Under the pieces are notes generated by a model, which was not told the origin of the DNA, did no database searches, and saw nothing but the letters and a program-made list of their open reading frames with translations. From contig JBBSHS010000002.1 of NCBI GenBank assembly GCA_038232515.1, forward strand, positions 1 through 61,315: a stretch of DNA of 61,315 nt, given 5' to 3'. Origin of the DNA: JBBSHS01 sp038232515 (GTDB taxonomy: Bacteria > Actinomycetota > Acidimicrobiia > Acidimicrobiales > JAUJNH01). A program made the translations under genes and the position numbers. Below are positions 41,518 through 50,326 of this stretch, piece after piece; positions within the stretch are counted from its first letter, which is position 1, and every line of letters begins with the position of its first letter.

Positions 41518-43071
41518 ATGACCGATGCCCTCGGGCACGACACGGTCCTCGTCGTCGACTTCGGCGCCCAGTACGCCCATCTGATCGCCCGGCGGGTGCG
41601 TGAGGCGCACGTGTACTCCGAGATCGTGCCCCACACCATCAGCGCGGCGGAGGTGGCGGCCCGGCGCCCGGCCGGCGTGATCCTGTCCGGGGGGCCGGCC
41701 AGCGTCCACGTTCTGGGCGCCCCGCGGCTGGACGCCGACCTGTACACCAGCGGGGTCCCGGTGCTGGGCATCTGCTATGGCGCCCAGCTGGTGGCCCAGC
41801 AGCTGGGCGGCGACGTGGCCCGCACCGGCATGGGCGAGTACGGCCGCACCTCGCTCACCGCCGCCGACGTGGCCAAGGCCAGCCCGCTCATGTCCAAGGC
41901 TCCCCCCAGCTTCGACGTGTGGATGAGCCACGCCGACTCGATCCAGCTCGTCCCCGAGGGCTTCCGGGTCACGGCCCGGACCGCGCAGATCCCGGTGGCG
42001 GCCCTGGAGGACGTGGGCCGGCGCCTCTACGGCCTGCAGTTCCATCCCGAGGTGGTTCACACCGCTTTCGGGCAGGAACTGCTGAAGGCGTTCCTGTACG
42101 ACGTGTGTGGGTGCCGGCCGACGTGGACGATGACCAACGTCATCGAGGAGTCGGTGGACGCCATCCGGGCCCAGGTCAAAGGGGAGAAGGTGATCTGCGG
42201 GCTGTCGGGTGGGGTCGACTCGGCGGTGGCCGCCGCCCTCGTGCACAAGGCCGTGGGCGACCAGCTGACCTGCGTCTTCGTGGACACCGGGCTGCTGCGG
42301 GCCGGTGAGGCCGAGCAGGTGGAGGGGACGTTCCGCCGCCAGTTCCAGGTCGACCTGGTGCACGTGAAGGCGGCCGACCGCTTTCTCGAGGCCCTCAACG
42401 ACGTGCTTGACCCCGAGCGCAAGCGCAAGATCATCGGCGAGACGTTCATCCGGGTCTTCGAGGAGACGGCCGTGGACTTCGACCACTCCCGGTTTCTGGT
42501 GCAGGGGACGCTCTACCCCGACATCATCGAGTCGGGCACCAAGGACGCGGCCCGCATCAAGAGCCACCACAACGTGGGCGGGCTGCCCGACGACATGCAG
42601 TTCGAGCTGGTCGAGCCCTTGCGCAACCTGTTCAAGGACGAGGTTCGGGCGGTGGGGGAGGAGCTGGGCCTGCCCGAGGAGATCGTGTGGCGGCAGCCCT
42701 TTCCCGGCCCGGGTCTGGCCGTGCGCATCGTCGGCACCATCACCTGGGAGCGGGTCGAGATACTGCGGGCGGCGGACGCCATCGTCACCGAGGAGGTGCG
42801 CCGGGCCGGCCTGTACCGCGACCTGTGGCAGAGCTTCGCCGTTCTGCCCTGCGTGCGGACGGTCGGGGTGATGGGTGACGAGCGCACCTTCGCCTACCCG
42901 GTCGTCATCAGGGCGGTCACGTCCGACGACGCCATGACCGCCGACTGGGCCCGCCTGCCCTACGACGTCCTGGAACGGCTGTCGTCCCGCATCATCAACG
43001 AGGTGCCCGGTGTGAACCGGGTGGCCCTGGACATCACCAGCAAGCCTCCCGGCACCATCGAGTGGGAGTAG
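41518..43071 (+). CDS. guaA: GMP synthase (glutamine-hydrolysing)
   Basis: 517 residues; XMP to GMP. Amidotransferase domain: ILSGGPASVH, Cys86 in LGICYGAQLVA, and GLQFHPEV with the His/Glu of the triad. ATP-pyrophosphatase domain: P-loop GLSGGVDSAVAAAL, VDTGLLRAGEAEQVE, and the C-terminal dimerisation domain ending PPGTIEWE. ATG 41518. A long palindromic repeat begins six bases after the stop. Confidence 0.98.
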   Translation: MTDALGHDTVLVVDFGAQYAHLIARRVREAHVYSEIVPHTISAAEVAARRPAGVILSGGPASVHVLGAPRLDADLYTSGVPVLGICYGAQLVAQQLGGDVARTGMGEYGRTSLTAADVAKASPLMSKAPPSFDVWMSHADSIQLVPEGFRVTARTAQIPVAALEDVGRRLYGLQFHPEVVHTAFGQELLKAFLYDVCGCRPTWTMTNVIEESVDAIRAQVKGEKVICGLSGGVDSAVAAALVHKAVGDQLTCVFVDTGLLRAGEAEQVEGTFRRQFQVDLVHVKAADRFLEALNDVLDPERKRKIIGETFIRVFEETAVDFDHSRFLVQGTLYPDIIESGTKDAARIKSHHNVGGLPDDMQFELVEPLRNLFKDEVRAVGEELGLPEEIVWRQPFPGPGLAVRIVGTITWERVEILRAADAIVTEEVRRAGLYRDLWQSFAVLPCVRTVGVMGDERTFAYPVVIRAVTSDDAMTADWARLPYDVLERLSSRIINEVPGVNRVALDITSKPPGTIEWE

Positions 43072-43076
43072 CCGCC

Positions 43077-43147
43077 CGAGATTGGTTCCAGCCGTGGCCT
43101 TCGCGGCCGAAAATCGACGCTGAAGGCCACCAGGCGACCCAATCTCG
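43077..43147. repeat. long palindromic repeat, copy 2
   Basis: Outer arms CGAGATTGG and CCAATCTCG, inner arms GTGGCCTTC (43094-43102) and GAAGGCCAC (43122-43130), with the same spacing as the copies at 19178 and 48925. The loop shares GCCGA and TGAA-flanking bases with copy 3, so all copies have the same orientation. Lies between guaA and pcrA. Confidence 0.9.
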
Positions 43148-43217
43148 AGATGTCGAGACCGTTGGGCCGGCGCATCCGGCGAGGGCGACCGGGGTGGCCG
43201 GTAGCCTGGTAAGCCAC

Positions 43218-45455
43218 ATGCCGTCAGCCGTCGACGACCTCCTCACCTCGCTCAATCCCGTCCAGCGGGAGGCGGCCACCCATCCCGAGGGGCCGCTGCT
43301 GATCGTGGCCGGGGCCGGCTCGGGCAAGACCCGGGTCCTCACCCACCGCATCGCCTGGCTCGTCGCCGAGCGGGGGGTGTCGCCCTTCCAGATCCTGGCC
43401 ATAACCTTCACCAACAAGTCGGCCGAGGAGATGAAGCACCGGGTAGCCGCGCTCGTCGGCCCGGTGGCCGAGCGCATGTGGGTGTCGACCTTCCACTCCG
43501 CCTGCGTGCGAATCCTGCGGCGTGACGCCAGCCGCCTCGGCTACAAGTCGAGCTTCACCATCTACGACCAGATCGACGCCGTCCGCCTGGTCGGCTACGT
43601 CCTGCGCGACCTCGACATCGACGCCAAGAAGTTCCCGCCCCGCAGCGTCCACGCCGTCATCTCCGCGGCCAAGAACGACCTGGTCGACTTCGAGGCCTAC
43701 AAGGCGGCGGCCCGCACCATCTACGAGCGCAAGATCGCCGAGGTCTACGCCGAGTACCAGAAGCGGCTGCTGGCCGCCTCGGCCATGGACTTCGACGACC
43801 TGCTCAGCGTCACCGTCCACCTGCTGCAGGCCTGTCCCGACGTGCTTGAGCACTACCGCCAACGCTTCACCCACCTGATGGTCGACGAGTACCAGGACAC
43901 CAACCGGGCCCAGAACGAGCTGGTGATAATGCTCGGTTCCGGGCACCGCAATGTCTGCGTGGTGGGCGACTCCGACCAGTCCGTCTACCGCTTCCGGGGT
44001 GCCGACATCCGCAACATCCTGGAGTTCGAGCGGGCTTTTCCTGACACCACCGTTGTCGTGCTGGAGCAGAACTACCGCAGCACCCAGACCATCCTCGATG
44101 CCGCCAACGCCGTCATCGCCAACAACTCCCGGCGCAAGCCCAAGGCCCTGTGGACCGAGTCGGTGGGCGGCGAGCTCATCACCAGCTACCACGCCGAGGA
44201 CGAGCACGACGAAGCGGCGTGGGCGGTGGGCGAGATGGGTCGCCTCCACCACGACGAGCAGGAGCGTTGGGGGGACATGGCCGTGTTCTACCGGGCCAAC
44301 GCCCAGAGCCGGGCCGTCGAAGAGCAGCTGGCCCGCCACAACGTCCCCTACAAGGTGGTGGGCGGCACCAAGTTCTACGATCGCCGCGAGGTCAAGGACC
44401 TACTGGCCTACCTGCGGGCGGTGAACAACCCGAGCGACGAGGTCTCGATCAAGCGGGTCGTCAACGTGCCCAAGCGGGGGGTCGGCGAGGTGTCCATCTC
44501 CCGCCTCGACGCCTTCGCCACCCGCGAGGGGATCGCCTTCGCCGACACCTTGGACCGGGCGGCCGAGGCCGGCGTCAGCGGCAAGGCCCTGAGTGGGGTC
44601 GAGGACCTGCGCCGGTTGCTGATCGACCTGCGCCTGCTGGCCCAGGGAGGTGGCGACGGCCATGGGTCAGGTCCCGGCGTGCTGCTGGAAGAGCTGCTGC
44701 GCGTCACCGGGTACGCGGCCGATCTCGAAGCCGAGCGCACCATCGAGGCCGCCGGCAGGCTTGAGAACGTGGCCGAGCTGGTGGGTGCGGCCCATGACTA
44801 CGAGTCGCTGGCCTCGTTCCTGGAGGACACGGCCCTGCAGTCCGACCAGGACGAGTTGGACGGCGACGACTCCAAGGTGCTGCTGATGACCCTGCACACG
44901 GCCAAGGGCCTGGAGTTCCCGGTCGTATTCCTCATCGGCCTGGAGGACGGAGTCTTTCCCCATCAGCGCAGCCTGGCCGAGCCCGACGAGCTGGAGGAGG
45001 AGCGGCGGCTGGCCTACGTCGGGATCACCCGTGCCCGCCAGCGGCTGTACCTCACCCACGCCTGGAGCCGCAGTATGTGGGGCCAGACGCAGTACAACCC
45101 CCCCAGCCGCTTCCTCCGGGAGATCCCGCCCCAGCTGGTGCGGGCGGCGCCGGACAGCCGGTCGGCCCTGTCGGCCGGATCGTCGCGTAGCCGGGGCTGG
45201 GGCGGCGGCCTGTCGATGCGCGACCGGGTGGTGGAGTCGGCCATGCGCTCCGGACGCGGGGCCACGCCCGTGCGCGGCTCGGGAGCGGACAGCCTCGGGC
45301 TGCGGGCCGGTGACGACGTCGTCCACGGCAAGTGGGGCGAAGGAGTGGTCCTGGAGGTCAGCGGCACGGGCGAGAGGTCCGAGGCCGTCGTCCGCTTCCC
45401 CGGCCTGGGCGAGAAGTCCCTGGCCCTGTCGCTGGCGCCCCTGAAACGGGCGTAA
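43218..45455 (+). CDS. pcrA: ATP-dependent DNA helicase PcrA/UvrD
   Basis: 745 residues from ATG 43218. SF1A helicase: LNPVQREAA, Walker A AGAGSGKTRVLTHR (31-44), FTNKSAEEMKHR, DEYQDTN (Walker B), VGDSDQSVYRFRGAD, EQNYRSTQTIL, TLHTAKGLEFPVVFL and VGITRARQRLYL. The C-terminal GDDVVHGKWGEGVVLEVSG is the Tudor-like RNA-polymerase-binding domain of PcrA, supporting a role in repair and transcription-replication conflict. It converges with the next gene across four bases. Confidence 0.97.
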   Translation: MPSAVDDLLTSLNPVQREAATHPEGPLLIVAGAGSGKTRVLTHRIAWLVAERGVSPFQILAITFTNKSAEEMKHRVAALVGPVAERMWVSTFHSACVRILRRDASRLGYKSSFTIYDQIDAVRLVGYVLRDLDIDAKKFPPRSVHAVISAAKNDLVDFEAYKAAARTIYERKIAEVYAEYQKRLLAASAMDFDDLLSVTVHLLQACPDVLEHYRQRFTHLMVDEYQDTNRAQNELVIMLGSGHRNVCVVGDSDQSVYRFRGADIRNILEFERAFPDTTVVVLEQNYRSTQTILDAANAVIANNSRRKPKALWTESVGGELITSYHAEDEHDEAAWAVGEMGRLHHDEQERWGDMAVFYRANAQSRAVEEQLARHNVPYKVVGGTKFYDRREVKDLLAYLRAVNNPSDEVSIKRVVNVPKRGVGEVSISRLDAFATREGIAFADTLDRAAEAGVSGKALSGVEDLRRLLIDLRLLAQGGGDGHGSGPGVLLEELLRVTGYAADLEAERTIEAAGRLENVAELVGAAHDYESLASFLEDTALQSDQDELDGDDSKVLLMTLHTAKGLEFPVVFLIGLEDGVFPHQRSLAEPDELEEERRLAYVGITRARQRLYLTHAWSRSMWGQTQYNPPSRFLREIPPQLVRAAPDSRSALSAGSSRSRGWGGGLSMRDRVVESAMRSGRGATPVRGSGADSLGLRAGDDVVHGKWGEGVVLEVSGTGERSEAVVRFPGLGEKSLALSLAPLKRA

Positions 45456-45459
45456 GCGG

Positions 45460-45921
45460 TCAGGCCGGTCTTGGCGTGGCCGGTTTCTCCCTGGTGCTGA
45501 AGGCGACCTGCCAGGACGTGTCGGTGGCGCCGTCGATGCTGAACGCCCACGCGTAGCGGTGCCCCGGCTCCAAGGGCAGCGGGCCGAAGTTGACCACCAG
45601 AGGAATGTCGAGCGGCGTGCCGGGGGCCAGGTCCTCGGGCCGAAAGGCCTGGAAGTCGCCGCTGACGATGAGGGCCTCGTTGCCGTTCTGGGTGGGCAGG
45701 AACACGTGGCCACCGTCCTCGTCGACCAGTTCGAGGGTCCAGTGGAAGGGGCGGTCGGCGTCGGTCCACGGGACATCGACCTTGACGGCGATGGCCATGG
45801 GGGACGGGTCGGGCCCGACGAACGACCAACCGCCGCCGAGGATGTACAGCTTGCCGTCGGCCACCTGGGCCGAGTCGCACAACAGCATGGTGACCTTGGG
45901 TGCGGCGGGATCGTCAGCCAT
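45460..45921 (-). CDS. DUF6941-like beta-rich protein
   Basis: 153 residues from ATG 45921. The start PKVTMLLCDSAQVADGKLYI followed by LGGGWSFVG, then WTLELVDEDGGHVFL and GHRYAWAFSIDG, is a recurring actinobacterial family of small beta-sandwich proteins of unknown role (I believe DUF6941; not verifiable here). No signal peptide. The strand spacing suggests two sheets and a ligand-binding or adaptor role. Confidence 0.75.
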   Translation of the reverse strand: MADDPAAPKVTMLLCDSAQVADGKLYILGGGWSFVGPDPSPMAIAVKVDVPWTDADRPFHWTLELVDEDGGHVFLPTQNGNEALIVSGDFQAFRPEDLAPGTPLDIPLVVNFGPLPLEPGHRYAWAFSIDGATDTSWQVAFSTREKPATPRPA

Positions 45922-45934
45922 CGTCGGGCACCCT

Positions 45935-45992
45935 ACCGGGGCTTCGCCCCCGCCGGACGAGCAGGTCAGTGTTAGGGCCTACGAGTGGCCCT
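45935..45992. repeat. ~240 bp dispersed repeat, head fragment (copy D)
   Basis: Begins with the same GGGGCTTCGCCCC hairpin, then CGCCGGACGAGCAGGTCAG and GGCCTACGAGTGG as in copies A and C, but diverges before the conserved TGTTCTTCACCCG block. The remaining DNA to 46201 contains no gene I can support. Confidence 0.5.
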
Positions 45993-46201
45993 TCGTGGCC
46001 TAGACCACCGGCTGGCCGGCGCCGCCGAAGCCGCCGGCCCGGCCACCGCCACACTCGGCCAAGGCTTTCCGCCCCGAAAGCGCTGCCCCATCAGTGAGCC
46101 TGCCGCAGATCTGCCCCGCATTGAACGAATCTGAACCGTCCTGGACCGTGCCGAGGCAGAGCCGCACGGGACGTCCTGGTCGGTAACGCCGGACAACCGC
46201 C

Positions 46202-46768
46202 TCAGCCGGACCGCCTCAGCCGCCCGGGTGACGTCGTCGTGGATGTGGTCGTGGGAGGCGAGGGAACGGCCGGACCGCTGTAGGGGGCGTGCAGGTCGAT
46301 GACCACCTCGGGGCCCTTGTGCACCTCGACGGGAAAGGCGGTGAGCCCCGTCCCGCTCAGGGGGTAGAGGGCCGAGGGATCACACCCGTCCACGAAGCGC
46401 AGACCGGCGGCGTCGTAGCGCACCCCGCATCGCCGGGGCCTTCCGGGCGGCGCCGCCTGGACAGCCCACCAGCCGGCGGCCGCATCGTCTCCTTGGTGGA
46501 GCAGGTACACGTCCTTGTCGCCCTGCAGGGCCTGGAACAGGATCGGGCCGCGGTTGGCGTACTCCTCGGCCAGGAACGATGCCCGGCCTGCCGAGAAGTC
46601 GTTCCTGCCCAGCCCCTTGCCGCCCGTGGCGCTGAGCAGGTTCACCACGAACAGGACCAGCAGCCCTGCGCTCAGCAACCCGAGCAGGCCCGACAGCACC
46701 AGGGCCACGCCCTTGTTGTGCTTCAGAGCCGAAGGGCGGCCCGGCGGACGGAGGACCTGCTGCTCCAC
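46202..46768 (-). CDS. single-helix membrane protein, unknown
   Basis: 188 residues from GTG 46768, supported by AGGAG immediately upstream. Cytoplasmic N terminus (QQVLRPPGRPSALKHNKG), one membrane helix (residues 21-45), then an exported domain with RNDFSAGRASFLAEEYANRG, GPILFQALQGDKDVYLLHQG and two Cys (RRCGVRYD and VDGCDPSALYPL) that could form a disulfide; it ends in a Thr/Ser/Pro-rich tail. The domain vaguely recalls Rieske-like folds but lacks their Cys-His motifs. Divergent from sucC with a 57-base gap. Confidence 0.75.
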   Translation of the reverse strand: MEQQVLRPPGRPSALKHNKGVALVLSGLLGLLSAGLLVLFVVNLLSATGGKGLGRNDFSAGRASFLAEEYANRGPILFQALQGDKDVYLLHQGDDAAAGWWAVQAAPPGRPRRCGVRYDAAGLRFVDGCDPSALYPLSGTGLTAFPVEVHKGPEVVIDLHAPYSGPAVPSPPTTTSTTTSPGRLRRSG

Positions 46769-46825
46769 ACTCCTAGTATGCGGGCTCGTGCCGGGCACCG
46801 GCGACGCCGGACGAACGGGAGCTCG

Positions 46826-48013
46826 ATGGACCTGATGGAGTACCAGGGCAAGCAGCTCTTCGCCCGCTACGGCATCGCCGTGAGCCCCGGCGGCGTGGCC
46901 GACACGGTGGAAGAGGCGGTGGCCCAGGCTGACGTCGCCGGCTATCCGGTGGTCGTCAAGGCCCAGGTCCAGGTGGGAGGGCGGGGTAAGGCCGGGGGCG
47001 TCAAGCTGGCGGCCGACGAGGGGGAGGTCCGCCAGCACGCCAGCAGCATCCTCGGCCTCGACATCAAGGGCCACGTCGTGAAGCGCCTGTGGATCGAGCA
47101 CGCCTCTGACATCGCCGCCCGGGACGGCCGTGACTGCGAGTACTACGCGTCCTTCACCCTCGACCGGGCGGCCAGGCTCCACCTCGGCCTGCTGAGCGCC
47201 CAGGGCGGCGTCGACATCGAGCAGGTGGCGGCCATCGCCCCCGACGCCGTGGCCCGCATCCACGTCGACCCCGTCGACGGCCTCACCGAGGATGCCACCC
47301 GGGCCTGGGTGGCGGCTGCCAACCTCGACCCGGCGGCCGCCGAGGGCACGGTGTCGATCCTGCGTCGGCTGTACAACGCCTACGTGGAGGGTGACTGCGA
47401 CCTGTGCGAGATCAACCCGCTGGTCCTCACCCAACAAGGTGACGTCAAGGCGCTCGACGCCAAGGTCAGCCTGGATGGCAATGCCCGGTTTCGCCACCCC
47501 GAATGGTCGGAGCTGACCGGCACAGAGCAGCTCGACGAACGTGAGCACCTGGCCAGAGAGAAGGGCCTGCAGTACGTGGGCCTGGACGGGACGGTGGGCA
47601 TCATCGCCAACGGCGCTGGCCTGGCCATGAGCACCGTCGACGTCGTCAGCCAGGTGGGAGGGGCGCCGGCCAACTTCCTGGACATCGGCGGCGGGGCCAA
47701 CGCCGCGGTGATGGCCAGCGCCCTCGAGGTCATCAGCTCCGATGCCAAGGTCACGGCCATCTTCGTCAACATCTTCGGGGGCATCACCAGGGGCGAGGAG
47801 GTGGCCACCGGCATCGTCGAGGCCCTGGGCCGCGTCGACCTGCGGGTACCCATCGTGATCCGTCTGGACGGCACCAACGCCAAAGAGGGTAGAGCCATCC
47901 TCGCCCCTCACCAGAGCAACATGCTGATCAGCCAGCCCACCATGCTGGACGCCGCCCGTACGGTCGTCGCCATGGCCGCGGCCGCCGCCGCCGAAGGCGC
48001 CGGAGGCGCCTGA
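46826..48013 (+). CDS. sucC: succinyl-CoA synthetase, beta subunit
   Basis: 395 residues. MEYQGKQLFARYGIAV, VVVKAQVQVGGRGKAGGVKLA (grasp loop, in adjoining parts), CEINPLVLTQQGDVKALDAK, FLDIGGGANAAVMASALEV and FVNIFGGITRGEEVATGIVE are diagnostic. TCA-cycle substrate-level phosphorylation with SucD, whose gene starts two bases after the stop. ATG 46826 is preceded by GGGAG; ATG 46835 is the alternative. Confidence 0.97.
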   Translation: MDLMEYQGKQLFARYGIAVSPGGVADTVEEAVAQADVAGYPVVVKAQVQVGGRGKAGGVKLAADEGEVRQHASSILGLDIKGHVVKRLWIEHASDIAARDGRDCEYYASFTLDRAARLHLGLLSAQGGVDIEQVAAIAPDAVARIHVDPVDGLTEDATRAWVAAANLDPAAAEGTVSILRRLYNAYVEGDCDLCEINPLVLTQQGDVKALDAKVSLDGNARFRHPEWSELTGTEQLDEREHLAREKGLQYVGLDGTVGIIANGAGLAMSTVDVVSQVGGAPANFLDIGGGANAAVMASALEVISSDAKVTAIFVNIFGGITRGEEVATGIVEALGRVDLRVPIVIRLDGTNAKEGRAILAPHQSNMLISQPTMLDAARTVVAMAAAAAAEGAGGA

Positions 48014-48014
48014 A

Positions 48015-48914
48015 ATGGCGGTCTTCGTCGACGAGTCCACGACGGTCGTCATCCAGGGATTGAGCCCGACCAGCCAGGGTCGCTACCACGGGCTGCGCAA
48101 CCGGGACTACGGCACCCGGGTCGTGGCCGGCACCAACCCGAAGCGGGGCGGTACGGCGGTGGACGGCATCCCGGTTTTCGCGTCCGTCCGGGAGGCGGTC
48201 GACGCCACCGGCGCCAACGCCAGCTTCAAGTCCGTGCCCCGCGTTTTCGCGTCGGCCGCCGTGGACGCGGCGGCCGCCGCCGGCATCGCCTTCATCGTCT
48301 GCATCACCGAGGGCATCCCCGCCCAGGACGAGGCGCTGACCTACAACCTGCTCAAGAGGAACTTCCCCGGTTCGCGCCTGCTGGGCCCCAACTGCCCGGG
48401 GATCATCAGCCCGGGCAAGTGCAACATCGGTATCACGGCCGGTGAGATCGCCCTGCCGCCCCAGCCCGGCCAGCCGTCGGTGGGCATAGTGTCGCGTTCC
48501 GGCACCCTCACCTACCAGGCCCTCTACGAGCTGAAGGCCAAGGGCATCGGTGTCAGCACATGCGTCGGCATCGGCGGCGACCCCGTGCCCGGTACCTCTT
48601 TCATCGACTGCCTGGAGGCGTTCGAGGCCGACCCCGAAACCCAGGCTGCGATGATGATCGGCGAGATCGGTGGCTCGGCCGAGGAGGAGGCGGCCGATTT
48701 CATCAGGTCGCAGATGACCAAGCCGGTGTCGGCCTACATCGCCGGCGTCACCGCCCCGCCCGGCCGGAAGATGGGCCACGCCGGGGCCATCGTTTCGGGG
48801 GGCAAGGGCACGGCGCGGGCCAAGATCGAGGCGCTCCGGGCGGCCGGGGCCCATGTCGGTATGAACCCGACCGAGGCCGGCGAGTTGATGGCCGAGATCG
48901 TGATGACGCTGTAG
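48015..48914 (+). CDS. sucD: succinyl-CoA synthetase, alpha subunit
   Basis: 299 residues. VFVDESTTVVIQGLSPTSQG at the N terminus; GTNPKRGG for CoA; LLGPNCPGIISPGKCNIGI; GIVSRSGTLTYQALYEL; and phosphohistidine His255 in MGHAGAIVSGGKG. Forms the synthetase with SucC. The third copy of the long palindrome begins eleven bases after the stop and may act as terminator. Confidence 0.97.
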   Translation: MAVFVDESTTVVIQGLSPTSQGRYHGLRNRDYGTRVVAGTNPKRGGTAVDGIPVFASVREAVDATGANASFKSVPRVFASAAVDAAAAAGIAFIVCITEGIPAQDEALTYNLLKRNFPGSRLLGPNCPGIISPGKCNIGITAGEIALPPQPGQPSVGIVSRSGTLTYQALYELKAKGIGVSTCVGIGGDPVPGTSFIDCLEAFEADPETQAAMMIGEIGGSAEEEAADFIRSQMTKPVSAYIAGVTAPPGRKMGHAGAIVSGGKGTARAKIEALRAAGAHVGMNPTEAGELMAEIVMTL

Positions 48915-48924
48915 CCGGCCAGCT

Positions 48925-48999
48925 CGCGAGATTGGGTCCCAGCGTGGCCTTCACCGCCGATTTTGACCGGTGAAGGCCACCACACCACCCAATCTCGCG
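48925..48999. repeat. long palindromic repeat, copy 3
   Basis: Perfect outer arms CGCGAGATTGGGT and ACCCAATCTCGCG; inner arms extend to 13 bp here (GTGGCCTTCACCG, CGGTGAAGGCCAC) around an 11-base loop. Spacing equals that of the copies at 19178 and 43077. Between sucD and the amidase gene. Confidence 0.92.
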
Positions 49000-49023
49000 C
49001 CGCAGACTGCGTACCCTGGCCTC

Positions 49024-50043
49024 GTGATCAGGGTCGCCGCCGTCGCCCTGGTTGCCGTTCTGGTGGCGGCCGGGTGCGCAGGCTCATCGCCGGCGGCCCG
49101 GAGGGCAACCACGACCAGGGGGCCGGGCGGCACCGGCTCCTCGGCGGCCGCTGCCGGCGGGACGGTTGCGCCGCCGACGACGGTGGCCCCGCCCACGGTC
49201 ACCACCGTCCCGCCGGTGACCTTGGCCGGCGGCCGTCCACCTCGGCTGCTGGTCTCGCCCCACGGGGTCGTGGTCCCGGTCGTCGGAGGTACCGGCCCGC
49301 CGTGGACGGTGAGAACGCCGTGCGGTGCCACCGCCTCCACCACGGGCACACCCCTGGCCCATGCCACCATCGTCCTCGACCCCGGCCATGGCGGCGACGA
49401 GATGGGCGCCATCGGGCCCAACGGGCTGACCGAGAAGGCCCTGAACCTCGCCGTGGCCACCCAGGCCCAGGCCGCTCTGGCCGCCGCCGGCGTCTCCGCC
49501 GTGCTCAGCCGCGCCGCCGACTACCGCATGACCCTGGACGCCCGGGCCGCCGTTGTGGCCGCCGACCAACCGCAGGCCACGGTGTCCATCCACCACAACG
49601 CCAACCCCGACGGGCCCCACGACGGCCCCGGCACCGAGACCTACTACCAGCTGGCCTCGTCGACCTCGAAGCGGTTGGCCGGCTTGGTCTGGGAGGAGGT
49701 CACCAGAGCCCTGGCGCCCTACCACCTGGCTTGGGAGGGCAACACCGATGCCGGTGCCAAGTACCGCCTCGCCACATCCGGGTCCGACTACTACGCCGTG
49801 CTGCGGGCCCACCCGTCCACCACTTCTGTGCTGGCCGAACTGGCCTTCGTCACCGACCCGCCGGAGGCCACGGTGCTGGCCCGGCCCGACGTCCAGAAGG
49901 TCGAGGGCCAGGCGGTGGCCCGTGGCATCGTCCGCTGGCTGACCACCAAGGACCCCGGCTCCGGCTTCGTGACCCCCTACCCCCGCACCGAGCCGGCCGG
50001 GCCCGGCGGCGGGAGCGCAGGTTGCACCGACCCACCGCTTTGA
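49024..50043 (+). CDS. N-acetylmuramoyl-L-alanine amidase, lipoprotein
   Basis: 339 residues from GTG 49024, which places the lipobox VAAGC at Cys18. After a Thr/Pro/Ala-rich linker and a short beta segment comes an Amidase_3 domain: IVLDPGHGGDEMGAIG (His and Glu zinc ligands), TEKALNLAVA, VSIHHNANPDG (second His ligand) and VLAELAFVTDP (catalytic Glu). It cuts the lactyl-peptide bond of peptidoglycan from the outer membrane face. Cys in TPCGA and SAGCTD may pair. Starts soon after the palindrome that follows sucD. Confidence 0.92.
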   Translation: MIRVAAVALVAVLVAAGCAGSSPAARRATTTRGPGGTGSSAAAAGGTVAPPTTVAPPTVTTVPPVTLAGGRPPRLLVSPHGVVVPVVGGTGPPWTVRTPCGATASTTGTPLAHATIVLDPGHGGDEMGAIGPNGLTEKALNLAVATQAQAALAAAGVSAVLSRAADYRMTLDARAAVVAADQPQATVSIHHNANPDGPHDGPGTETYYQLASSTSKRLAGLVWEEVTRALAPYHLAWEGNTDAGAKYRLATSGSDYYAVLRAHPSTTSVLAELAFVTDPPEATVLARPDVQKVEGQAVARGIVRWLTTKDPGSGFVTPYPRTEPAGPGGGSAGCTDPPL

Positions 50044-50049
50044 GGGGCT

Positions 50050-50300
50050 ACCGGGGCTTCGCCCCGCCCGACGAGCGGTCAGGTCATCCTTCGGCCTACT
50101 AGCGGCGATGTTCTTCACCGCACCCTGCGGGGCATCCCGCGTTCGTGGGATGGCCGCCATCCTCGAACCCGACGCAGCCGTCCACGCCGGCTACGCGGTC
50201 AGTTCGACAAGCTCGAAGCGGCCATCACTCACCATGTCGGCGCGGCGCGGAACTTGACTCCATCGTGTCAGCTTCTAGGCGCCCAAGCGCCTTGGGCGCC
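50050..50300. repeat. ~240 bp dispersed repeat, copy C
   Basis: Same order as copies A and B: GGGGCTTCGCCCC, CGCCCGACGAGCGGTCAGG, TCCTTCGGCCTACTAGCGGC, GATGTTCTTCACCGCACC, CCTCGAACCCGACG, TTCGACAAGCTCGAAGCGGC, GGCGCGGCGCGGAACTTGAC, ATCGTGTCAGCTTCTAGG and a terminal hairpin AGGCGC, CCAA, GCGCCT. Copies A and C are nearly identical. It fills the gap between the amidase gene and purN. Confidence 0.87.
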
Positions 50301-50326
50301 GAGATGGCGGCGATAGGGTCGGTCCG

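Noticed and set aside
40228..42570. 780-codon leftward frame across guaB3 and guaA
   Set aside because: Antisense shadow of two conserved enzymes in GC-rich DNA.
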